Assembly: GCA_037381915.1 (NCBI GenBank)
Contig: JARRQJ010000004.1
Location: 1 to 64,000 of the forward strand
DNA length: 64,000 nucleotides
Reading direction: 5' to 3'
From: JARRQJ01 sp037381915
Lineage (GTDB): Bacteria; Pseudomonadota; Gammaproteobacteria; DRLM01
Positions within the stretch are counted from its first letter, which is position 1. Every line of letters starts with the position of its first letter. The notes below the pieces were generated by a model. That model was not told the origin of the DNA. It made no database searches and worked only from the letters and a program-made list of their open reading frames with translations. A program made the translations under genes and the position numbers. Positions 57,912 through 64,000 of this stretch are shown piece after piece.

Positions 57912-58499
57912 TCAACTCACATAGGGATAATCGTTGATTTCATCAACCTTGTCACTGTCCAGCTTGCCCCGCCAGTGGTCCACTTCGTTCGCTCCGCAGC
58001 GCAACATTACCAGATAGCGACCCTCACGGATTGCATCATGCAGATGCTGGAGCTTTTCCTTAGGCACACCTTGACGATGGAGCGCCATCGTTAGCTGAGA
58101 GACCGCGGCTGCACCTAACATGGCGCCGCCACCGACGACTGCCCCGGCCGCCGTCCCCGCCATCACATCCAACATTGCACCCACCACGTAGCCCGCCGCA
58201 GCCACGGGGCCGATGCCGGGGATGAAGAACAACCCTGACGCCGAGGCGAGCAGCCCCCAGATCCCTCCCCAGAAGGCACCGTGGCCGCCCCACACCATGA
58301 GCCTCTCACCAGGACCGCGGTAGGAGATGCCAAGCAGGTCGTCTCCGGATCCCTCGCCGGCGCGCCCCACGAGGGAAATTTCATCCATAACGAAACCGTC
58401 TTTGATGAGTTTTTCAATACTGTGCTGCGCGGCCTCCTTGTTTGGATATAACGCAAGTATAAGGCGGCGCTTCTTAGATGGATGCTTTGGCAGTGTCAT
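57912..58499 (-). CDS. YflT/DUF1269-like stress protein with glycine-rich membrane segment
   Basis: 195 residues; AAGGAGCG lies 4 bases before the ATG. The N-terminus (RRLILALYPNKEAAQHSIEKLIKDGF) is the general-stress-protein 17M type domain. The centre has two hydrophobic Gly/Ala-rich stretches (FWGGIWGLLASASGLFFIPGIG and AAGYVVGAMLDVMAGTAAGAVVGGGAMLGAAA) that could insert in membrane. The C-terminus repeats the ligand-fold motif (GRYLVMLRCGANEVDHW). Proteins of this type are found in stress-response clusters, consistent with the neighbours SPW, proton ATPase and AhpD-like protein. Biochemical role unknown. Confidence 0.75.
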   Translation of the reverse strand: MTLPKHPSKKRRLILALYPNKEAAQHSIEKLIKDGFVMDEISLVGRAGEGSGDDLLGISYRGPGERLMVWGGHGAFWGGIWGLLASASGLFFIPGIGPVAAAGYVVGAMLDVMAGTAAGAVVGGGAMLGAAAVSQLTMALHRQGVPKEKLQHLHDAIREGRYLVMLRCGANEVDHWRGKLDSDKVDEINDYPYVS

Positions 58500-59156
58500 G
58501 ACACGCTCCTTGTAAACGTAAATGCACCGCTACACACCCGGGTGTCAATTCCCGCCGGCTATGTGCTGCGATGCTTTGGCCTCAGTCATAAGACCCTCCG
58601 TCGTCGGTGTGAACCACAAGTTTTACCGAGATCTGTATGCTGGTATCCCATCGACATCCCACTGGCGAAGTCATAATGGTTGGCATGGTGTCTTCCTTAA
58701 TTCCGTGCCGTCGAACATGGACTCCCGAATGGTCGTCCCCCTGGGGAGAATCATTGCTCACCGTTGGGAATGCTATTAGATGCATTCTTCGACCTGATTA
58801 TGGATGAAAGATTCAAATCGTTTGTTCGCTTGAACTGGTCCATAAATTGCTCATCCCGGTATTGAGAATTCAGCTGACATGCCCGCATTCGGCAGATTCT
58901 CAATTGTCACCTGAAAACGATTATTTAGCAGGTGTGTTCCTGAACGCACTGCCATATTTCAGGAAGAATATGGCACACCGACCGACCCTAGGTAAGTCAA
59001 AAAGTGATAGCCCGGCAGGTACCGGGGAACCGCTCTTCCATGCTCTTGCCTAAGGAGTATGGCCGCTCGGTGACTGCGCGGCCGCGGCTGGGGCACTACA
59101 AACCGGCCGGAGTGAAAAGGGAACATCGGTGTAACTCTCGCACGGAGATTAACACC
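58500..59156. other. Gene-free stretch, 657 bp
   Basis: This lies between divergent genes of the stress/energy cluster. A perfect 9-bp inverted repeat (ATTGAGAAT at 58861-58869 and ATTCTCAAT at 58896-58904) is separated by 26 bases and could be a regulatory site. No coding frame has a ribosome site or protein-like composition. Confidence 0.4.
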
Positions 59157-59363
59157 ATGCTCATGGTTCGTCTGAAAGATTTCGGGGTGCTAAAAGCCTC
59201 GGTCTCCGACATCGCCGCTCGTTTCGGCGAGACACGGAAAAACTTCCTGCTTGCATTTGACTCCCATCGCTTGCGGACTCTTGGCCGCGACAGGATACCG
59301 GAGATCGGGGACAAGCAGTTCGCTTGTGCATTAATGGATTACCTCAAAGGAGGTGCGCTATGA
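59157..59363 (+). CDS. Small hypothetical protein coupled to the SPW gene
   Basis: 68 residues from ATG 59157 (GGAG about 9 bases upstream). Sequence: a charged, mostly helical protein (VRLKDFGVLKASVSDIAARF, then RKNFLLAFDSHRLRTLGRD) ending DYLKGGAL. Its stop overlaps the next ATG (ATGA), and the AAGGAGGT site of the SPW gene lies inside its last codons, so translation of the two is linked. The family is not recognised. A longer frame from 59004 has no supporting start. Confidence 0.5.
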   Translation: MLMVRLKDFGVLKASVSDIAARFGETRKNFLLAFDSHRLRTLGRDRIPEIGDKQFACALMDYLKGGAL

Positions 59364-59704
59364 ACACGCGTTGGCAAGACTGGATTAACCTGATATTCGG
59401 GGCGTGGCTGTTCTTCTCGCCCTGGCTGTTGAAGTACACGACCCTGGGCGCCGCGTCGTGGAATTCCTTCGTCTTCGGCGTCGCTATCGTTGTCTTCGCC
59501 GTGTGGGCCCTTTTCGCCCCCAAGGCCTGGGAAGAATGGACCAACCTGATCCTGGGATTGTGGCTGATCATCGCGCCGTGGGCTGTGGGATTTTCCACCC
59601 ACGCACTCGCCACCTGGAACCTCGTGGCCGTGGGCGTGGTCGTGGCGGTGCTCTCCCTGATCGCGCTGGGAAGTCAGCCGCCCACATCCGTCGCGAAGGC
59701 CTGA
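59360..59704 (+). CDS. SPW-repeat membrane protein
   Basis: 114 residues, with a perfect AAGGAGGT about 6 bases before the ATG. Two copies of the SPW motif are clear: WQDWINLIFGAWLFFSPWLL and WEEWTNLILGLWLIIAPWAV, each followed by a Trp-Asn loop and another hydrophobic helix (TM1-TM4). The SPW family consists of small inner-membrane proteins of unknown function, often near stress or aldehyde-dehydrogenase genes. Here it lies in a stress/energy cluster beside a proton-pumping ATPase. It ends before a strong hairpin terminator shared with the convergent ATPase gene. Confidence 0.88.
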   Translation: MNTRWQDWINLIFGAWLFFSPWLLKYTTLGAASWNSFVFGVAIVVFAVWALFAPKAWEEWTNLILGLWLIIAPWAVGFSTHALATWNLVAVGVVVAVLSLIALGSQPPTSVAKA

Positions 59705-59722
59705 GGGCCGCGCTTGTTTAAG

Positions 59723-59760
59723 AGGCCGGCAATCGGCGACTTCGTGCCGCTTGCCGGCCT
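59723..59760. terminator. Hairpin terminator between SPW and ATPase genes
   Basis: AGGCCGGCAA at 59723-59732 pairs with TTGCCGGCCT at 59751-59760 (10-bp perfect stem, with an inner CGGC/GCCG pairing). AT-rich sequence follows on the right. It sits between convergent stops and probably ends transcription in both directions. Confidence 0.65.
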
Positions 59761-59848
59761 TCCATTTATACTTATAAGCATTTTGCCTTTCTGATTTGAT
59801 CAGAATATTGTTCGGTGCTGCCGCAAATGCAAGCTTCTCGGAGGCGTG

Positions 59849-62386
59849 CTACCGCGCCTGACCGGTTGCACCGGCAGACCTTCCCCGACGAAGCGGCTCG
59901 CCGCCTCCGGTATGACCCATGTGCCCGGTTTCCGGTCCGCCTTCACCCAAGTGGCGATAGACCAGCATCTTGGCCTCGTCCTCCACCAGCATCCATGCCA
60001 GGGCGTAGGCCCATACCAGGCCGACATCAATCCAGGGTATCTTCGCGACAAACAAACCGAAGCCCACGATCAGCGCTGCGACGGTTTGCGTCCCTAGAAC
60101 CGCTCCCAGCAGGATCGGAGAAGGATAGGGCTTCTGGAAAAAGCGCCGCTTCGTACGCGCAACCATCAGTGTCAGGTGTCCGGCCACCGCCAGCTTTAGG
60201 AAAATTAGTGATTGCAGTTGCGCCTGGGTGAGGTCGAAGAAGTGCATCGCAATTACGAGCAGCCCAAATGTCTCCACTACCCCGATGATGCCGAGTGTCG
60301 ATGCCACCGTGAGCACACGTCTCATTTTCCAGCGGGCAGGGACCGGACTCAGCCAGGTATTGTCATACGCGATGGTCATGATCGGCAGGTCGTTAAGCAG
60401 GGCGAGCAGGATAATCAGTACCGTGGTGATCGGATAGAACTTGTAGAGCACAATCGTCAGCACCACGAAGATCATGATACGTATGGTCTCGGTGACGCGA
60501 TAGATTGCATACGAGTTCATGCGCTCGAAGATGCGGCGCGCCTCCTCCACGGCGCGTATGATCACCCCGAGTCCGGGTTCGGTGAGCACGAGCGCCGCGG
60601 CGGAGCGCGCCGCATCGGTCGCTCCCGATACCGCAATGCCCACCTCCGCCTGGCTAAGGGCGGGCGCGTCATTGACGCCGTCGCCGGTCATGCCGACCAG
60701 ATGATCCCGTTTTTGCAGCGCCTTGACGATCGCATACTTGTGCTCCGGGGCCACCTCGGCAAAGCCGTCCGCCTCACCGATCTTCCGTACGGAAGCGGCA
60801 TCGAGTTCACCCTCCTTGGCGCCCTCGACCAACGCCTGCGCCTTGAGGATGTTACCGCCCAGACCGATCTCGGTTGCGATCTGCCGTCCGATAGCCACGT
60901 TGTCCCCGGTGACCATTTTCACTGTAAGGCCATGGCGCCGTGCCTGATCGATCACCTCTTTGGCATCTTCCCGGGGGGGATCGGACAACGGCAACAACCC
61001 GATAAAGGTCCAGTTCTCTCCGTCATCGCTGCGCGCCACGCCGAGCGTGCGGTTACCTTGCAAAGCGAATTTCTCAACCTGCGCTTCGGCCTCTTTTCTG
61101 AGATCGGCACCGGGTCGTGCCATATCCAGGATGACTTGCGGCGCACCCTTGCTCACTCTGAAGGACTTGCCCTCGGCGTCGGCAATCGCGGCCTCGGTGC
61201 GCTTGTTCACCGGATCGAAAGGCGTGAATTTCTTCTGCGTATAGCGCTCCAACACGTGCTCGTCCTCAAGCCCCTTGACCACGGCTAGATCGATCAGGTC
61301 GCGGTCGTCCACAGGCGACGCGAGCGCTCCCAGTAGAATCAGTTCTTTTTCATCCGTATCACCGAAGCACACCGGTTTGCCCAGAGTGAGCTTATTCTGC
61401 GTCAGAGTGCCGGTCTTGTCCGAACACAGCACATCCATCCCGGCCATCTCCTCGATGGAGTCGAGCCGCGAGACGATCGCCTTCATTTTCGACAGCACCA
61501 TGGCACCGACCGCCATCGTCACCGAGAGCACGGCGGGCATCGCCACCGGGATCGAGGCCACGGTGAGGATGAGCGCGAACTCCAGCACACGGAAAAACGG
61601 CGTCGCGCGATATATCTCCTCGCCTACCAGAATCGCCACCAGGGCCAGGCTCATATAGATGAGATAGCGACCGATGGTCGTCACCGCCCGCTGGAAGTGT
61701 GAAACATGCTGGGCTTCACCGACGAGCTGGGCGGTCTTGCCAAAGAAGGTGTTCATCCCGGTCGCGACGACCAGCCCGAGCATGGTCCCCTGCTTCGCGA
61801 TGGAGCTTGAGTAGGCAACGTCACCAGTCTTTTTATCGACCGGCAGAGACTCTCCGGTCAAGGCCGACTGATCGACGCTCAAATAATCGCCATCGAAGAG
61901 CTTGATATCCGCGGGTATGATTACCCCGAGGTGCAGGCGCACGATATCGCCGGGAACGAGCCCTTTGGCGTCGATATCATCCCACTCGCCGTCTCTCAGC
62001 ACGCGGGCCTTGAGGGCCAGGGTCTTCTTGAGTTGTTCGATCGCGTTTCCGGCCTGATATTCCTCCCAGAATCCAACCACCGCGTTAAACACCAGCAACA
62101 CCAGGATGATAACCAGGTCCGCCCAGTGACCGATCACGGCGGAGAGCACTGCTGCGGCTTCGATCATCCAGGCTATCGGACCCCAGAAATAGCCGAGAAA
62201 CTTGAGCAGCGGGTTGACGTGCTTCTCTTCGAGGGCATTGGGCCCGTAGCGCTCGAGCCGCTTCGCCGCCGCTTGCTTGGAAAGGCCCCTAGCAGCGGAG
62301 CTGTCCAACTCCTTGAACAGGTCCTCCGCACTCATCTTCTCGGCGTCTTCCTTATTAAGTAACTTCGGCGTAGATTGCGTTGCCAT
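59849..62386 (-). CDS. P3A-type plasma-membrane proton ATPase
   Basis: 845 residues. P-type motifs: the actuator ALTGES, the phosphorylated Asp in CSDKTGTLTQN, and GDGVNDAPAL. M4 reads PVAMPAVLSVTMA, as in plant and fungal H+-ATPases, and an Asp in LLNDLPIMTI corresponds to the proton-carrying residue of M6. It lacks the long autoinhibitory C-terminus of plant enzymes; the tail is short and Gly/Arg-rich. It exports protons at the cost of ATP. Bacterial P3A ATPases are sporadic and are thought to help acid or membrane-potential stress. It is followed 45 bases upstream on the same strand by the phosphotransacylase gene, so the two may be co-transcribed. Confidence 0.9.
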   Translation of the reverse strand: MATQSTPKLLNKEDAEKMSAEDLFKELDSSAARGLSKQAAAKRLERYGPNALEEKHVNPLLKFLGYFWGPIAWMIEAAAVLSAVIGHWADLVIILVLLVFNAVVGFWEEYQAGNAIEQLKKTLALKARVLRDGEWDDIDAKGLVPGDIVRLHLGVIIPADIKLFDGDYLSVDQSALTGESLPVDKKTGDVAYSSSIAKQGTMLGLVVATGMNTFFGKTAQLVGEAQHVSHFQRAVTTIGRYLIYMSLALVAILVGEEIYRATPFFRVLEFALILTVASIPVAMPAVLSVTMAVGAMVLSKMKAIVSRLDSIEEMAGMDVLCSDKTGTLTQNKLTLGKPVCFGDTDEKELILLGALASPVDDRDLIDLAVVKGLEDEHVLERYTQKKFTPFDPVNKRTEAAIADAEGKSFRVSKGAPQVILDMARPGADLRKEAEAQVEKFALQGNRTLGVARSDDGENWTFIGLLPLSDPPREDAKEVIDQARRHGLTVKMVTGDNVAIGRQIATEIGLGGNILKAQALVEGAKEGELDAASVRKIGEADGFAEVAPEHKYAIVKALQKRDHLVGMTGDGVNDAPALSQAEVGIAVSGATDAARSAAALVLTEPGLGVIIRAVEEARRIFERMNSYAIYRVTETIRIMIFVVLTIVLYKFYPITTVLIILLALLNDLPIMTIAYDNTWLSPVPARWKMRRVLTVASTLGIIGVVETFGLLVIAMHFFDLTQAQLQSLIFLKLAVAGHLTLMVARTKRRFFQKPYPSPILLGAVLGTQTVAALIVGFGLFVAKIPWIDVGLVWAYALAWMLVEDEAKMLVYRHLGEGGPETGHMGHTGGGEPLRRGRSAGATGQAR

Positions 62387-62431
62387 AATGATCGATTCCT
62401 TTCCGTACGATTGCTTGTGCGTGTCTTAAAG

Positions 62432-63382
62432 TCATTTCCTGCCGGGGGCTGCCGCAATATCACCACCCCAGCGGTGGTGTATCAGAACCGCGATGGCCGC
62501 CGAGACCAGACGCGCCAAGGGTGGATCGGAACGCGAGGGCAGGACAATCGGTACCCGGGCTCCGATCACGATACCCGCCAGAGTGGCAGCGGCCAGGTAT
62601 TCCAGATCCTTGGCCAGGATATTACCGGCGGTAAGGTCGGGGGTGAGCAAGATGTCCACATCGCCGGCGACGTCGCTGTCGATGCGCTTGGTCCGGGCCG
62701 CATCGCGGGAGATGGCGTTATCGAAGGCCAAGGGGCCGTCGAGGATGGCGTTACGGATCTGCCCGCGCTGCGCCATCTTGCTCAGGCAGGCCGCGTCGAT
62801 AGTCGAAGCAATAGCAGGCTGGATCACTTCCACGGCCGATAATGCAGCCACCTTCGGTACCTCGACATCGAGCAACCTGGCCAGGTCCACGGCGTTCTGC
62901 ACGATCGCGGCCTTCGTCATCAGATCGGGGTCGATGTTGATCGCCGCATCGGTGACGAAGAGCAGTTTATGATAACTGGCCAACTCCACCACGAATACAT
63001 GGCTGACGCGCCGCGAGGTCCTGATGCGCTGCAGCACCGGGTGCATCAGTATATCCGTATGGATCCAACCCTTCATGAGCGCCGCCGCTTGGCCGTCGAT
63101 CACCCGCTGCACACCGCACTGTGCCGCCTCTGCATCCGAGTCCACCTCGATAATCGGATAAGTGTTGTACGCAATCCCCAGCCGCTCGCAGATAGGCTCG
63201 ATATCCCTGCTTCGTCCGATCAGGGCCGGTTCGATCATTCCTGCCTGCGCGGCCTCATGCGCCCCGGCCAGCACGTGCTCTTCCGCGGCGTCGACGACCG
63301 TCACCGGGATCGGCTCCAGGCCACGAGCCAGATCCAGTATCTCGCCCATACGCTGCGGCATAGCGGCATGTTCTCGGTTCAC
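62432..63382 (-). CDS. Phosphate acetyl/butyryltransferase family protein
   Basis: 316 residues from GTG 63382 (GAGGGG about 7 bases upstream); the longer frame from 63460 would overlap the upstream gene and lacks a site. The PTA_PTB pattern is seen: IPVTVVDAAEEHVLAGAHEAAQ, GIAYNTYPIIEVDSDAEAA, a GWIHTDILMHP segment, FVTDAAINIDPDL, DGPLAFDNAIS and VDILLTPDLTAGNILAKDL. It exchanges acyl groups between CoA and phosphate. The acyl specificity cannot be read from the sequence. Its place among ppsA, an AhpD-like protein and a proton ATPase suggests a role in overflow or fermentative energy metabolism; no acetate kinase is within the window. Confidence 0.85.
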   Translation of the reverse strand: MNREHAAMPQRMGEILDLARGLEPIPVTVVDAAEEHVLAGAHEAAQAGMIEPALIGRSRDIEPICERLGIAYNTYPIIEVDSDAEAAQCGVQRVIDGQAAALMKGWIHTDILMHPVLQRIRTSRRVSHVFVVELASYHKLLFVTDAAINIDPDLMTKAAIVQNAVDLARLLDVEVPKVAALSAVEVIQPAIASTIDAACLSKMAQRGQIRNAILDGPLAFDNAISRDAARTKRIDSDVAGDVDILLTPDLTAGNILAKDLEYLAAATLAGIVIGARVPIVLPSRSDPPLARLVSAAIAVLIHHRWGGDIAAAPGRK

Positions 63383-63416
63383 GTCGGTTTCCCCTCGCCT
63401 CGCAAAATCCTGCGGA

Positions 63417-63779
63417 TCACGCGTCGTGAGGTTCAGGCTTTTCTGGTGCGAATTCGTCAAGCGCCTCGAACAACGGCACCAGGTACATCAAGGCCGGCCC
63501 GCCATGCATCAGCACAGCCTGGAATCCCGCCTCCACCATTTCGTCGCGGGAGGCCCCGGTGCGTACGGCATGTTTCACGTGAACCGCGATGCACCATTCG
63601 CATTGTCCTGCCACCGACAACGCCACATTGATGAGTTCCTTGTGCTTGGCGCTGAGCGCCGTCCCGCCCTCCGCCTTTTTCATGAAATTGAAAAACGCGT
63701 TGATCTCTGAGGGATATTTATCCTTGAGTCGGTCTGTCAGACGCGTCACTTCTAATACCCTGTCGTTCATGCGTTCCAT
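63417..63779 (-). CDS. Carboxymuconolactone decarboxylase / AhpD-like protein
   Basis: 120 residues. The family CxxC-containing motif reads GQCEWCIAVHVKHAVRTGAS, with the HxxxA pattern and a following EMVEAGFQAVLMHGGPALMY. AhpD-like members use the Cys pair and His as a thiol peroxidase or peroxidase reductant; true carboxymuconolactone decarboxylases lack the CxxC, so the AhpD-like reading is favoured. The gene lies 34 bases before the phosphotransacylase start and 78 bases after the ppsA stop, on the same strand, so it belongs to that operon. Confidence 0.85.
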   Translation of the reverse strand: MERMNDRVLEVTRLTDRLKDKYPSEINAFFNFMKKAEGGTALSAKHKELINVALSVAGQCEWCIAVHVKHAVRTGASRDEMVEAGFQAVLMHGGPALMYLVPLFEALDEFAPEKPEPHDA

Positions 63780-63857
63780 GTTTCCGGTTTCCTTCAGGTC
63801 ATATATTCGCTTTCACACCCACACCCGTGTCGGCGCACTTAGCAAGTACCGCAACGG

Positions 63858-64000
63858 TCATGATGCCTCTCGGCGCACTGGGTGCTTGAGGCGCTTTTCC
63901 TCCTCCAATATCTTACGGGTGGTCTTGAGCACCGTGTCGGGATTGAGGCTGATGGAATCGATACCGATCTCCACCAGGTATTCCACCATTTCCGGATAAT
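63858..64000 (-). CDS. ppsA: Phosphoenolpyruvate synthase, 3' end
   Basis: The last 46 codons of a gene that continues beyond the right edge. The peptide YPEMVEYLVEIGIDSISLNP followed by DTVLKTTRKILEEEKR matches the C-terminus of PEP synthases (the ...GIDSISLNPD... segment of the barrel). The enzyme makes PEP from pyruvate and ATP for gluconeogenesis. The tail beyond the motif (LKHPVRREAS) is short. It is upstream of the AhpD-like gene on the same strand and probably heads this operon. Confidence 0.8.
   Translation of the reverse strand, partial: YPEMVEYLVEIGIDSISLNPDTVLKTTRKILEEEKRLKHPVRREAS

Overview
The window looks like a gammaproteobacterial chromosome contig. The evidence is a conserved housekeeping block (pyrG-kdsA-eno-ftsB-ispD-ispF), truD, an alaC-hom-thrC block, the agmatine route to putrescine (aguA-aguB), and a RegB/RegA redox two-component pair. 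A 7-base N gap lies inside ispF, so this is draft sequence. The left 27 kb is visibly more AT-rich and has long gene-free stretches and disrupted genes. The right part is compact and GC-rich.

Layout. (1) 1-12.8 kb, minus strand: an exported 3034-residue protein (toroid, carboxypeptidase-regulatory repeats, NHL-type beta-propellers, C-terminal adhesin-like modules), then an exported transglutaminase-fold protein whose catalytic Cys is replaced by Ala, then a membrane protein cut by the window edge. (2) 13-17 kb: small proteins (STAS-like, SYLF-domain, exported and unknown). (3) 17-26.5 kb: a MASE4 histidine kinase divergent from a two-module NRPS (A-T-C-A-T-TE) that sits behind a near-perfect sigma-54 promoter. 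A phosphopantetheinyl transferase gene overlaps the NRPS end but carries a frameshift. A 223-bp MITE-like element follows. (4) 27-36 kb: hpnE, an MshEN-type secretion/pilus ATPase divergent from a GGDEF cyclase, aguA-aguB, a DAHP synthase and a PilZ protein. (5) 36-42 kb: truD, regB-regA, and a redox/copper segment (TlpA-like thioredoxin, a disrupted exported protein, two CopC paralogues, one without its metal-binding His residues). Three near-identical RegA/RegR-type boxes lie in the gaps of this segment. (6) 42-53 kb: core metabolism, interrupted by an exported NTF2-like protein and an EXORDIUM-family protein. (7) 54-57.8 kb: small lipoprotein, DUF498 protein, DedA protein, DegQ/HtrA protease. 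(8) 57.9-64 kb: a stress/energy cluster with a glycine-zipper-type protein, SPW-repeat protein, P3A proton ATPase, phosphotransacylase, AhpD-like protein and the 3' end of ppsA.

The most interesting candidates are the sigma-54-driven minimal NRPS with a Cys-type thioesterase and a broken PPTase, the putative RegA regulon beside regBA, and the giant propeller/Cys-less transglutaminase pair. No rRNA, tRNA, CRISPR array or intact transposase gene was recognised. All domain calls, motif matches and substrate codes were read by eye and no database search was run.
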